Below are positions 48,638 through 61,022 of a DNA stretch of 64,000 nucleotides, in pieces. Source of the stretch: Phoronis australis (lineage: Eukaryota; Phoronida; Phoronidae); NCBI GenBank assembly GCA_002633005.1, contig NMRA01000645.1, forward strand, positions 124,001-188,000, in the 5' to 3' direction. The position numbers were made by a program, and so were the translations under genes. How positions within the stretch are numbered: position 1 is the first letter of the stretch; each line of letters starts with the position of its first letter. The notes beneath the pieces are model-generated. The model was not told where the DNA came from, ran no database searches, and saw only the letters and a program-made list of their open reading frames with translations.

Positions 48638-49165
48638 GCGTGTTCAACAGAGTGAGCGCCCGCTAGCGTGTACTCGCGAATATAAAGAACAGCTCCTGAA
48701 CAGCTGTGAGCGCTCACTGTGTCACAGTGATCCAGTATGGCGACTCTGAAGCAGATTGTGTTGAACGTCTTAGCCAATGAGCTTAACATCCTTCCTATGG
48801 CGTACTGAGCGAGGACTATTATGAATCTATGCCAATATTAATATCAGCAGCCCAAGACAACAACCGTGAAGGCCTTGGAATGACAAGAATTGAAAATTAC
48901 TTCGAGGAAACTGTTCCTCGCTGCAGCGACTCGCAATTTAAGTCGCACTTTCGGATGAGTCGGTCAACTTTTGAGGTTAGTTTTCGTGTTGCAGAACCAT
49001 AATGGGCTCATATGTTGCAGATGTGATCGCAGGACGCCATCTTGGAAATCTAAGCGAACATGCTCTCTAGGTCATTTGCGAACGCTCGCGAGCGCTAACG
49101 TAAACACAGCTGTTCAGAACGAGGGCGCTCAAATCGCTCGCGGGCGCTCACTCTATTGAACACGC
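48638..49165 (+). mobile_element. Non-autonomous PIF/Harbinger-like element, 31-bp inverted ends
   Basis: The left 31 bases (48638-48668, GCGTGTTCAACAGAGTGAGC...) and the reverse complement of 49135-49165 differ at only two positions. A second shared stretch, GAACAGCTGTG, lies about 30 to 45 bases further in on each side. The element is notably CpG-rich (CGCTCGCGAGCG) against its AT-rich surroundings. It carries a transposase first-exon relic. Total length is 528 bp, too short for a full Harbinger element, so the rest has been deleted. I did not see the 3-bp target duplication usual for this superfamily. Confidence 0.65.
48737..48975 (+). pseudogene. Harbinger-type transposase first-exon relic
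   Basis: An ATG at 48737 opens 23 codons (MATLKQIVLNVLANEL...) ended by TGA at 48806-48808. A second frame, open through 48811-48975, reads ...MPILISAAQDNN...ENYFEETVPRCSD...FKSHFRMSRSTFE and then meets GAG|GTTAGT, a plausible donor. The [YF]FExxVPxxSDxxFKSHFRMSRxTFE pattern is typical of the region before the DDE nuclease in HARBI1-like proteins. The frame change between the two parts and the absence of any DDE exon make it non-functional. Recognition is from family knowledge, not a search. Confidence 0.55.
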
Positions 49166-50135
49166 TTCTGGTGTCAAATCTAAAACAACCCAATACATAC
49201 TCCATCTGGTGGCCGTTTGTTAAATGAAGCATGAGTGAGGTGTACACCTAACCAGTTGGTTGACATCCATGTAAGATTATGTCATGTATGAATCTTTGAA
49301 AACTTTGACGGCTTGTTTTTAATTGGATGTTTGTTTTACGAAATATAAACTTATTCTGAAAATGATAATGCTGACCATGGGACATCAAGGTCAAGGTGTT
49401 TAAACTCCGTTAATGAATGACGTCCCTTATTCTTCTCACTTCAGCACTGTAATATTGTCGAAACTTGAAATAAAAAATGCTTGGTGTGATAAACCAATTA
49501 TTTGCTAATGGATTTAATTTCTTTATTTGCACACCTATGAAGTGTAACAACCATTGATACAAGAAGTAATTATTTAGACCTTTGTGCTATACTGATATTG
49601 ACATAGGTAACAATTTTTCTAATGTCAGTCATGCTGGTGAATGTACAGATATACTGTATGCTTTTTCAACTGCATGTGTACAATTCTTTGTAAGGCTTCT
49701 AACCAGCTGTACGTTAGTGGGTACAGTACACTCAGATATTAATTACTTAATAATGCTTTCTGGTAATTTGTAGGCTAAACCTCATTTGGTGTAACTAATT
49801 GTGTTAATACACAATAAAAAACAGATGTAAAACTGAGGGCAGGTATCATATGCAGGATTTTGTCATTGCCTCTTTTGAGAATTTTCAGTTAAGCGCCCAC
49901 TCCTCAGGCTAACACCCACCAGAGTGAATTCATTTTCAAAACAGAATGGTGTGCTTTCAATGCGGAAACCAGACCAATTTCAAGTCACACTTGTAGTTTG
50001 CTGTCATGTCAGGGTCATTGTATTCTGTTAGCATCTTTTATTGTGCCTTAAAAATGGCTGCGTAGTTGAAAGAGACACAAGGGACTATACTCATCCTCCA
50101 ACTTTCATTGTACGGCAGGCCTTTATGCAGCGTAA

Positions 50136-50460
50136 GTCCTGGGCGTCCAAATGGACTCCCTAGCACTAATATGGACGCCCTTGTAAGGTCGCCCAATGTA
50201 TTATTTGGACACCCACTATCAATAGGAACCTTTCAAGTTTGGACACACACATTGTAATGAATACTAGGAAGCCTCTGAAGGGTCACAGTGGGGGCTGTTT
50301 TTTCAAAGCAGGAAGACATATACAATGTATATGCAAAATATATACAATGTTGCNGGGGGGATTGCTGGGGGTGGGGGGGTTATGCGTCGGAATCATGGAT
50401 GCCTTGGAATATTGGGAACCCCATTTTGGACACCCTATTTTTGAAATCCTGGATAAAGGC
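50136..50460 (+). mobile_element. GGGTGTCCAAA-type repeat, copy 1
   Basis: The copy opens with GGGCGTCCAAATGG and ends with ATTGGGAACCCCATTTTGGACACCC..TTTTGAAATCCTGGAT. The GG(T/C)GTCCAA ends are inverted relative to each other. A second copy at 57425-57675 has the same start and the same ending in the same order. The N at 50354 and two poly-G runs fall inside it. Confidence 0.45.
50354..50354. other. Ambiguous base N beside poly-G
   Basis: A single N immediately precedes a poly-G run (50355-50360), and a second G run follows at about 50367-50378. It probably reflects sequencing difficulty. Confidence 0.95.
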
Positions 50461-52540
50461 CTGTTGTATGGTACAACAGTTTTTTTTAAAGAATTTGCCT
50501 TTTTTAGAAGTTATAGATCCAAATCCCAGATTTGTTTGCCTGTGACAGCTTTATGACTCTAGTGACATTCATGGCAGGTTCACGAAAGTCATAAGATTTC
50601 TTCTTGTGAAATTTGAACTGCATCATTCCCACATAGCATGACTGGAACAATCATAGTTGCAAAATTTTGACTAACGGAGGGAGTTTGTTCTTCGATTTAT
50701 CTAAATTTGTGTCTTCAACGACTTTCATGGTATATGGCAGGTCAGTCTTAGAAAAGCAGTGGGTATTTTTTCAACTTATACAGTTGTCGTCTAGAGAGCA
50801 CACTTAGAACTTTGAACTTTGGCAACAATCCTTGCGACTGGCTATATGGACTTCAACTTTGAATAGGTGGCCAGGGCGATTGTCTTGCTTGGGTTTATCG
50901 CTCTTATTGGAGTAAATATTCACCCCCCAATTCTTGAAATTTCCGATTTAAGCATTCATCTTTGGGTTGATGCTCGGACACCTTGTTTCCAAGCTAGCTC
51001 ACTGCCTGGGGCATTAACCAGAGTGTTTACTGTAGCTAATTAATAATTCCTCATGGCGTTGGTTAGCTGTGAACATTTTCTCATTTGACTCAATTTATAG
51101 TTGAGTTACCATTTTAAACTTAAAAGAATAAATCCTTTTTTGCTCAAATTCAAATCTTTTCATAACACCAACCATTACATCTTTGATAGCCTTCACCTAT
51201 GGGAATTTACGGCAGCCGGCATGCAATTAAATATCTTTAATCCTATCAGATCAAATGAGCTCTAATATTCTCTTGGCCTTCCCACCATAGGTGATTATTC
51301 CTTTTTGTCCAAAGATCGAAAATCCTATTATAAACATCTGCATCTTGCTGTAATTTCATGTTCTACACTGACTAATGAGGAAGATGCTGGCGATTCATGC
51401 CCTGGATTACCTGTAGTAAAGTGTCTTGAAATTTGAACAAAAATAATTGACTACTTTGTCATGGTTACATTTTCCAAACGCGTGTAATGTTTGCAAAAAA
51501 TGCTCAGAATTTCGCCCTGTGTTTTTTGCGGTATAGAAGGTGTAAAATATAGAATACAATTCTTACTGTATTTTTGGGATAAGATTTATTTATTAGTGAA
51601 ATAAAATTTCTCTTTTGTGCAGTATGGTGTTCAAAGTTGAAGATGCTATGCTACATAACAATCCCGCTTCGGATCCGGTAGGCATGTACTGCTGAGTTCG
51701 TGGGTGCGAAAGAACCAGCTTGTACTGATTCCTGTTTCTATATGATTGTAACTCGTGATTTCATTGACTTTTGGTAATTTCAATATCATGCGTGTATATG
51801 CTATTGCAATTACAGCAGACTGATTCATGAAATGATTATTTGAAAAATTAAATTAACGCTATTTGTTATAACTGTTATTCATAATTATGTACCTGTAAAA
51901 TCTTACCAATTTCAGAAAAAAATGTTAAAGGTGTTTTTCTTCCATTTTTCAAAAGCTCATTATGATGAATGCACTCAGTTTTTCAAAATTTTTGTCGATG
52001 GTATCCTTGAAGTTAAGATTAATAAAACCTTTATTTTGTGCTAATTATCTTTTATAAAAGAATGAAAAAAATAAAGTTTGAATCGTGTGTTGCATTGTGT
52101 TCCAAATTGGTGAACTCTTCTTATAATGGAAAGAAATTGTTGATGTTCTCAGTATCTCAACTTGCTTGTCATGTTGACCTCTCCCTCAATTGTCACCACC
52201 AAGAAATGTTAATGGCCTTGTGCAATTTATTATTCAATAGTTATCAAGCAGTAGTGACTACCTACTGGATATCATTCCTAGACACATCATTCCTAGACAG
52301 GACATATTAGAAATTTGCCCGCTTAACAACTTTTAAGCATTTCAAAACCCCACTTACATTTCCTAATTCGTTTTCCAATATCCTTTAGCAAATTACCGTG
52401 ACTCGGTCGACATTATTAATTGAAGGCTCTTTTTCCTGTCGTCTTAGATCTATTGGCAATGTTCGTTGGCTAATGTGTGCCTGTTGTCATCTACAAAGGT
52501 GTAGTGAACTGTCATGGTTACTCTGATGCTGCTTGAATCC

Positions 52541-53033
52541 AGGGATTTGTTTCGCGAAAAGTGACTTAAGACTTTTGTCAGAGATTTGATCTTGCCCTTG
52601 ACTCGACTATTTCTGTAAAACAATTAAATGTCATTTCAGTAAAAGTGCAGTCTCTGAGAATATACAACTAGTTACTGTGGTAATTTCTGTTATTATACCT
52701 GGACTCTGATGCACTCATAGTTACTTGGTTAATTAGTCCGTTTTCAGCAACTGTGAAGTGTATGACCAAAATTCTGTTGAAGTCTGAAGTAACTTTGAGG
52801 GTCCTGTTTCATGAAAAATGACACAAGATTAAAGTGAAAGATTTGATCTTATGATCTACACATTTATCTCTGGAAAATAACTAAATCTCATTTGCGCAAA
52901 AGTCCAAACTTCCAGGTAGTGAAATAATTTCTTTGATTTAGTTCGGTTGTGACACTTTCATAATTACTTGGCTAAACATTTTGTCACCAATTGTATAGTG
53001 GGAGTTTTAGACCAAATTTCTGTCTTAAGGCCC
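52541..53033. mobile_element. MITE family N, copies 2 and 3 in tandem
   Basis: Copy 2 (about 52541-52812) and copy 3 (about 52800-53033) each run from a GTTTCATGAAAA-type (TTTCGCGAAAA in copy 2) left end through AGATTTGATCTT, AAATNTCATTT, TAGTTACTTGGTTAA or TAATTACTTGGCTAA to TTCTGTNNTNAAG. Both match copy 1 at 40833-41113. The shared end in the middle suggests one copy inserted at the tip of another or arose by tandem duplication. Confidence 0.5.
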
Positions 53034-53330
53034 TTTCGTACTAACTTAACTCTGGTATGACCGGAACGTCAGCATAAACTGCGAATCATTCATACCAGCT
53101 TCGGTTGTTAACAGCATCAAAGTAAACAGTAGGTGTCGTCATCGAATAATTGGGAAGTACCTTTGATGCATCCCGTGTACGCTAAGATTTTTTAAATGGG
53201 ACAATTTGGGAAAATTTACGTGTGCTTATCGACAAAAAACTTAATAATTCGATTGGTGATTATTCAAGCAACAATAAGCGAGGACACTGCCCTTTGATTA
53301 TTGATGATAGCAGTGACCTCTGGCGATAAC

Positions 53331-53602
53331 TGGCATGACATTGAACACCTTATGCGAATACGCGCCGCGCAAGAGAAAACCGGTCTGAATGTAACCACAG
53401 CTGATAAATACTTCTGCCTTGACCCAGGTTTGTGGCCACATAGGAATTAGAAGTGGCGCAAGTTACCCTAGAACAAGTTACCCAACCTCGATAAGGTGGA
53501 GTAAGTTGTCACAAGTGGGGTAAGTTGCACGTGTTTAGCATCCATACAGTTCTCAAACCTTGTGAGAATTCGTTCCAGGAGTAACTGTGTCTGTGTTTGG
53601 AC
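53331..53602. mobile_element. MITE family M, copy 3 (left-truncated)
   Basis: AATTAGAAGTGGCGCAAGTTACCCTAGAACAAGTTACCC and what follows match copy 2 (41311-41700) in the same orientation, ending at GTGTCTGTGTTTGGA. The left terminus is missing and the copy abuts an unrelated repeat fragment (53029-53200). Confidence 0.55.
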
Positions 53603-56600
53603 TGCACTTATGTCACAGATTGGGTATTATGGTTATTGGTGAGTGGTCTTTCTCTACAGTTGCCTTGTAATTCGCGTAGGTCACGCTTTCCTGCATAGCA
53701 GACTTTGAAAGAAGTTTTCAAATTTTCCTCAAAACTTTTGAAGGTTGTTGAGGGTCATAGAGTTTGGTCTCCTTTTAAAATTTGTGTTTGCGCACATTGT
53801 GCTATGGCCTACAAAACTCACCGGATCAGTTCGAAAATGTACCGTAATTTGAAAAATTAGCTTAAAATTAAAATTTGCACCCAGTTACATATGACCTGGC
53901 TTAAACCTTAGGACAGTTGTATTTGGAAACTTAGTTCCAGTTAATGACCTTTATGTCAGTTTGCCGCTTCCAGTGCATTTTAAATCATGAATCTACAAAA
54001 GTGACTGAGGTGTGCTACTGAGAATGAAAAATTTAGACATAATAGTATACAAATTCAATAAAAAGTTGTAAAATATAAAAGAAACTTGTAGCTATTGATC
54101 CCACAAGGTCTCTGAATAAATCCGAACTTTGGAATCACATTTTTAGTCTTAACATCTGTCCTATTTGAAATTTGAGAGTCCTAGCTCAAAATTTGACTTT
54201 GCACTTAAATTGGTGATCTTTGATGTATATTACTTGATTTGTGTCTGTGATCTTTTATGTACGGTAATCAGCAGGTGAATGTTGATGAAGATTGTCATTA
54301 TGTAATAATGTTCATTAGTGAAGCTTTGAAATTGTGGGAAAAGCAGTGTTTTGAAATTTTCATGTACAACTTTTCTTCCGGTGCATTATGGGCAGTAAAA
54401 TGATATCCAAATGCTATTCAGGACTATATATGAAGTTGTTGAACTTCTGTTTCAGAGATATTGGGCTTCAAAAGTGGGTGGCAAATACGAACATAACTAA
54501 GAACTATGATTAAAACACATATAGAATACCGTAGCAGGACTCCCGGCTGCACTGACATGCGCAATTACCAAAGAATAATTGAGATTGTTAAGCTGAATTT
54601 GTCAACTGTGGCTGCCCTGTGTTGTCTTTTGAAACGTCTCCAAGATTCTTGTGTTTTCATTGAACAGATTGGTGAAAACACTAAATTTTAGGTTTTTGAC
54701 TGAAAATGATTTAAACTCAGGTTTCTCTTGTTCTTGTAGGCACACTCAGCTAACTAATAAAATGCACGCTTCCCAGTTCCCTGTATAATTTAAAACAGGA
54801 TTGTTGTATTGATTTCAAGTCAGTTCGATTCTGAGGTGCCTGCTAGAAGGGTCTTGGTGGAGTCACCTGATAACTCTGATATTACTGATGCACACACAAG
54901 TATAATGCACACCTTGTAACTGATTGATGAGTGATTAATAACTCATTTGTTTGATTGGTGCTGGTGAATTGAAGTCACTTTGTAATCCATACTAAGACAG
55001 GAGCAGATTCGATTGTCGTTAGCATTTCATTAGTGGGCCTGTGCAGACTGTGTCGTCGTTGCTTGCCGGTTGATAGCATGATTCATCTACTCGCCTCATA
55101 TTGTTGTGGGAGACGAATTCATCGTTTTTCGCGCTGAATCAGATTGTGTGGATTGCCAGTAGTCGCTGCGTCTCTCACCAAAGTTCAATGTGTGGATCTA
55201 CTATAGTGTTTGGCCATGACCAAAATTTAAGTGAATGAAGCTGTGAAACTTAGTACTTTTAAAGGATACACCTGATCAATCTATTGATTTAGAGTATTAT
55301 AGCATGTGTCATACAGTACAGAATGAGCGAAGCTAGTGGGTGTCTGTTTGGTATTGCGAGATTTTCCTGGAGTGGGTTTCAAAGAATTTTCTTTCATGTT
55401 GGATTATGGAATAGTACACAGTAGGTTGGGAACCAGATCCCTATGATGTTACATTTATGGAGAAACTTGAGAGGAAGTGCTAATTAATGCCTTTACATTG
55501 GCATCACAAGTTATTCTTCTTCAAGACATCAGTTTGTGTGTGCTGAATTTCAACACAAGCACGATAATCGAACTGCTGGTGGGAAGTAGTGCAAAGTTTT
55601 GAAAGTTGTCTTATGAAGTGAAGGGGTTTTATATTTGTGGTGGATACAGCAAGGTAGTCGAAGCTTTGGTGGAAGATTTTGTGCTGTTTAGTAAAATGGC
55701 CGAACCAATTACACCCGCTATGCCAGTGATGTAAATTGTTTTAGTTGATAAGGTAACTGCACAGAACAATGTCACTGCCAGCTGTAGCACCAAGAATCTA
55801 TTATTACCGACAGTCACGTTGGCGTCATCACCTACAGGTAAGCAGTCGGAGGTGAAATTGTCGGAAGAAGCTATGCTTTCAAGATGTGGTTTTCTTTGGT
55901 ACGTTATGCAAATAAATGAGAAGCTGTACCGTCAACATTTACCACAGAGTTAGCCCTCAGCGAAATACAAACATAGCACAATTTTCTTGTCGTGTTTTTT
56001 GCGTCCTTCCTTTCTGCGAATTCACTGGAATGACCATAGCATTCATTATTTTCACTCGCTGTGCATGTCGCTACCATTTTCTGTCAAAATGTAAGTACCA
56101 CGGACTCTTGCGACACTATGGCAATTCTTAACCAGTTTGGCACACAATATGATGGACAAGTGGAATTTTATTTTATCTAATTTTTCCCTTGAAACAACTT
56201 ACATTTAAAATTACAGTCGATTTCAGCTCATTCTGTCATAAAACATTTTGCGTTTGAGAGGCTGAAAAAAGACCATTTTGACATTTATTTTTGTGTGAAA
56301 GAAGTACTACAGAGCAATCATTTGTCATTTAAAACAGGCAGAACTGGTTATTTTCAAACTTGGCTCAAGATTTCAAACATAACATGTAGGGTCAGAACAC
56401 TGCTCTGTCATGTATGAAGACAATTCTAAATTCAATCTGAAATGCATTTAACTCGGTATTACCTCCAGTGCAAATTTTTATGAATAATAAATTTTTATTC
56501 AAATTCATTAACATTTACATTATCATCACATGTCTAAGCACTTGTATTACAATATTTATGTGGATCTGTGATTGACGGTGCGACACCCTTGGCGGGGAAG

Positions 56601-57424
56601 CAGTGGGTCATTTGTCTGACAAACGAGAGATGATTAGCTGGCTTTAAAATGTTGTTGACATGTGTTTCTTTGCGGCTTTTGAGAAAAAGTCCTAAGACCT
56701 TTGCTGAAATTGATGCAGGCATAGGTTTGAAAATTAGTCGGCGTACAGACCAGACCCAACTATGCTTTTTGGCCTAACCTGCGCAAAAGTTGCTGCAGGC
56801 TTTTTCAATGTCACTACATAAAATAACTCAATGACTGTGGACTACATGTGAATATGTTAATAATGAAATGCACTCAGTAACCTAAGTAACCACTGGACGG
56901 GCTTTATGTGACCAATAATAGAATATAACTGTATGTTGTATGCTATAAATGTTGGTGTCATGAGAACTGTGTTCAGCTATGACTGCCTTCTCCACGGTTA
57001 TTGGGTGCATGTTTACTTGAATTGAAAATCATCAGTTGTCTTTGTGCTGAGTTGCATGTTCCGCTAAATCTTCAACACCGGTTTCCTCCGCAGGGACCAG
57101 AGTGACTGAATATATGTGTGCAGTTGAAGCAATAAGTAGAATGTAACGTTTACTCAAAAATATGCCTGCACAGATAATGTGTAAAAATACAGCCTAAGCT
57201 ATGGTATATGAAGACTGGGGTGTGGTAATTTTAGCTGCTCCGGGCCATCACAATTTTTCTCATCCACGGCAGTCACCAAAATGCTTTGTTTTCCCAGCCC
57301 AGACATTCGGTGAAGCCTACACCCTTGAGGTGAAGGGCCTTGATTTGTATGGCAGCTCCCTTAGGCTTCAGGTTTGTTAGGTTTATTTTAAAGTATCATC
57401 TCGCCTTCATCTATAGGGTATGCA

Positions 57425-57675
57425 GGGTGTCCAAACGGACACACCGACCCAAATGTACACACGCTAGTTGGGACGCCTAGTTCAGCATTTAGATACCCAA
57501 GTAAAGTAAGCAAATAAGAATGGTTGTCTCTTCTAACTTGTCAGCAGCAGCCCTGGAAGCGTATTGGCCTGTTCAGGATAAAGCGGTTGTTTAGAAAGGA
57601 GGAAACATATTGGTCATGGACGCCCTGAGAAATTGGGAAACCTATTTTGGACGGCCTTTTTAAAATCCTGCATTG
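57425..57675 (+). mobile_element. GGGTGTCCAAA-type repeat, copy 2
   Basis: The copy starts GGGTGTCCAAACGGACACAC and ends ATTGGGAAACCTATTTTGGACGGCC followed by TTTTTAAAATCCTGCAT. It parallels the copy at 50136-50460. Confidence 0.45.
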
Positions 57676-58619
57676 TAGTGGTGTGGCATTATACAGAATG
57701 TTAAGATTTTTTTCATAGTTAAATTAGTAAACTGTTTAATTCATAATAAAGTTTCATTTTTGTTAAAATTATCCTGCGTTGTACTGTAGTGAGTACTAAC
57801 ACGCGTCAATTTGAGCTTGATTCACCACCATACTTAATACTTGTGATGAGAATGTGTGGTCCTTTAATGGGAATTGTTTGAAGGCGCCCAATTTGTTCTG
57901 TCATTTTCAGGCTAATTTGACATAAGCATTGTGGATCATTTCTTCATTTATCTTCATGTTTTCTTGGAGGCAGGAAAGAGATTATTGATTCTCTTCATTT
58001 TATCAAAAGGACAAATGTACTATAGCTTTTGAAAAAAGTCGGCAGATTTTGTAAAAAGCCGTCTCCAGCCTTTGTCAAAGCTGTGGCAAAAACCCAGAAG
58101 AGAAACAGACACAAAAACACTAAAATTAACATGAAATTTCGCTTAAAATTTTTCACCATTTTTTTACCACCAGACAATATTTTGAGGGCATTCACTGTAA
58201 TGTTAGAAATCCTTGAAAAATGAAAAGAGGCAATTTTTGGCATTTATTTTTGTTCGATACCGATATGATTTATTGGTGAGATTTATTGATAGATTTTGCA
58301 TGTTTTGAAGGTAGCTCAGGAGTAACCCTTAACTAAATGGTCTTGACACTTGTAAGTGATAATGACCGCTTTCATCTTGAAAGCATGTCCAGAGAGTACA
58401 CTATGTTATTTACTTGGTGAAATGAAAGTTCTCCAAGTAAGTAAGTTGCTTTGACATAAAATTTTTGTTTGTTTCTTTTTTTCTTTGTTTGCACGCTACA
58501 GATCACAATTCTTATTGGATCAACGGAAATACGCACACAACATGTTTCGTGAATGGTTCGAAGTCTGTTGTTTTTGGTTGAAATCAGATACACGATAGCG
58601 CTGAGGTGACCAGTTTTCC

Positions 58620-59110
58620 ATTTTTTGTTTGCGGAACCATAGCTCCGTTGGTTTTGGTTGTATTTTTCTGATTTTTTTCTGTGGATATATCATTCCAAAT
58701 GGCTCATTTGTTTCTCTCTAGGTCTTACTGTTCTTGAGTTATTCGAGATTTTCGGAGGAGTGGTCTCCAAATAGCTGAGTTTTTTTGCCGTATCTTTGGC
58801 GTCCCTTGACAGATCTGTCTGAAATTTGGCATGTGAATAGATCTTTTCAAGCCCTATCAGCACTGTGCAACCTGTTTCTTGCTACAACTAACAGTTCTCG
58901 GGATATTCAAGATTTACTACTCAGATGACTGCTCTTTTGTTGACTAAGTTAATTACAGCTGCACTTTGTTATGCTATCATATTTGTGCTAGAGATCGGAG
59001 TTTTCGTCTGATCGACTTGAAATTTAGGCACAGTGTTTACTAGTCAATAGCCCGAAAAAGGTTTGTCCGCAAGGGGGCGCTGTGACACACATTTTCCGAA
59101 TTATGTATGC
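58620..59110 (+). repeat. Degenerate repeat stretch with GAAATTTGGCATG and AGGGGGCGCTGT blocks
   Basis: Related phrases recur, such as ATCTNTCTGAAATTTGGCATGTGAATAG, TTGACTTGAAATTTAGGCA, AGTTCTCGGGATATTCAAGATTTNC versus TTGAGTTATTCGAGATTTTCGG. They read like diverged units of about 150-200 bp. The wording is close to the array at 27925-28810. Confidence 0.4.
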
Positions 59111-60490
59111 GGAGCTTTGCGATCCTTTGACCGAACCTTTTCGAATCTGGTACGTAAATAGATGTCCTTACAGGCTGTCTGATACCTTAGTGTAATAAGC
59201 ATAGGTGTCATGATTGTTTATGTTCTTGGTTTCGTCGTCGATATCACCTTCAAATTTTAAATTTCTTTCACCAAGTGTCCCTCTTCATGGGGCTTTCATT
59301 TTGTATTGCTCAAATGATCGAATATTGCAAAGGTTGGAAAATAGTACATGTTTTTACGAAAACGCTCTGTACTGATTAATTTTGATGTGTGTATAGCTGA
59401 TTAACTTTAGTAGTTTGAAAGGAATTTGGCACAGTAGAATCACCTTCCTGCACATGAACACCTGTTCATGGGACTTAACTTATGCAGCTATCACATGGCA
59501 TCTGCTTCCTAGTTTCAAATTTGCAAAAATATGTTAAATGTGGTAACCATGACAACTGTGTCCCTTGCACTGTCCATGCCATTGGTTGCCTGCTTTTACT
59601 GATTACTGTGTAATGAGTTGACAGTCTGAAGTGCACCATGTGGGAGTTTGTGGTTGGGCAATGTGGGCTTTGTTCAAATTGATTTTTAACTCGTTTTGGC
59701 AAATGTTTCTGCAGGGTAGGCAGCTTGTTTGTTAATTTTTTTTCAAAGACTTGCTTAGATTTTCAGTTATATACAAAAAGGTGAAATGTTGGTGAATCAT
59801 TTGTTAATTTTTATGTTGATTATTATATTACCACAAAGTATAATCTGTTAGTGAAACGGAATGTTTTGCAAAGTAAAAATATTTATGCTGTCACCCCTAG
59901 TTTTTGGGTTATTCTGAAATCACCAGAAAAGTTTCAGCTGTGTCCACTGTATTGCTGCCAGAGTAACATTTGGGAGATTTTATTTTGTCAGGATTTCAAG
60001 TGGTCTTTGCATTGTACAATAGACAAGTCAAGTTCATTAAGAACTTTAGGCCATCTGTTGTCTCAACATTGGTGTGAAAAGTTCACTCTGAAGATTTCAA
60101 GAGGCTTATCATATCACTGTTTGCTGTTAAGTTGAGGAATGGCATCTTGTTCATAAATTTGCTCCTGGTTTTGTAGCAAAATTCAGTCAGCAGTTATGTC
60201 TTTGTAAATGGAAAATGAGCTGTTCAATGGATGTGTCGTGTAGTAGTTACCTGGCGACTTTAGAAAAGTATGGCATCAGGACATCAAACAGTTTGGTAAG
60301 TGTTTTACTGATGTAGAAAATAGGCTTGAATGCTTCCAAAGTGTTACAGGTATGTAGGAACCTAGAAAAATTCCAAAATTCACTATCTTCCTAACATCAT
60401 ATCTCAGAAATGGTTGATTGGCTTCACAAGTCTACAATATTCGAAAACGAAAATAGACTTCATGAAACTGTAGCAGCGTTTTTGAGATTT

Positions 60491-60498
60491 CATTTTGA
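60491..60498 (+). repeat. 8-bp target site duplication, left copy
   Basis: CATTTTGA precedes the left end of the 156-bp hAT MITE and recurs exactly at 60655-60662. Confidence 0.9.
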
Positions 60499-60654
60499 CA
60501 GTGCTGTAGTGGTAAAATTAGAGGTAAGTAGGCACCCACAGCCCACTGTATCACATTGAGCACTGAACATAACTTACGGTGCGTAGGCGCTACGTTCAAA
60601 TACCAAAAGGTGGTTGGCTGCGCCTGCGTGCGCCTACGCCCCACTACAGCACTG
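60499..60654. mobile_element. 156-bp hAT-type MITE with perfect 8-bp target duplication
   Basis: The ends CAGTGCTGTAGTGG (60499-60512) and its exact reverse complement (60641-60654) form a perfect 14-bp inverted repeat. CATTTTGA flanks both sides. The right interior is GC-rich (GCGCCTGCGTGCGCCTACGCC). There is no coding sequence. CAGTG-type ends and an 8-bp duplication place it with hAT transposons. The intact ends and duplication suggest a fairly recent insertion. Confidence 0.85.
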
Positions 60655-60662
60655 CATTTTGA
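60655..60662 (+). repeat. 8-bp target site duplication, right copy
   Basis: The second exact copy of CATTTTGA, immediately after the MITE. Confidence 0.9.
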
Positions 60663-61022
60663 ATTTTTCTATCCAACAATCAAACACAGGCATGTTTAAA
60701 ACTGTTAGTGTGTCCAAATGACAGCAGGCCGGCCTGTTTCAAATTTCTTAAGTCACTTTTCATAAAACTGGCCCAAGCACTAACGATGTGTTCCGTGCAC
60801 GCAAGACAGTCGTGAGAACCTTACAGTCAGACATTTTTGCTTAGTATGGAATACATGCTGTGAATTTTCCCTCATAATTCAACATTCGATCCTCACCGAC
60901 CTGTCATGTCAGGGACAGCCATTTTGCTTGTCTATGCAAGTAAGGTCTTGAGATTAGTCATAAAACTCACCTTTTATTCACATTATTTTGGGTGCTCTTA
61001 CCCGATCTTGTTTTTGATAAAG

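Larger units (their letters stand above)
48499..49282. mobile_element. Outer inverted-repeat element split by a Harbinger-like insertion
   Basis: GGATGGCAACCAATC (48506-48520) and GGCCACCAGGTGG (about 48548-48560) on the left have reversed, diverged partners on the right: GGCCACCAGATGG (reversed from about 49202-49214) and GGATGTCAACCAACTGG (reversed from about 49255-49275). The pairs lie in mirror order on both sides of the Harbinger-like element. This suggests an older element interrupted by the later one. A further inner pair, TTGTTGGATGGCAACC and GGTTGCCATCTAACAA, is found at 48501-48617. The outer ends are not exactly defined. Confidence 0.4.
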
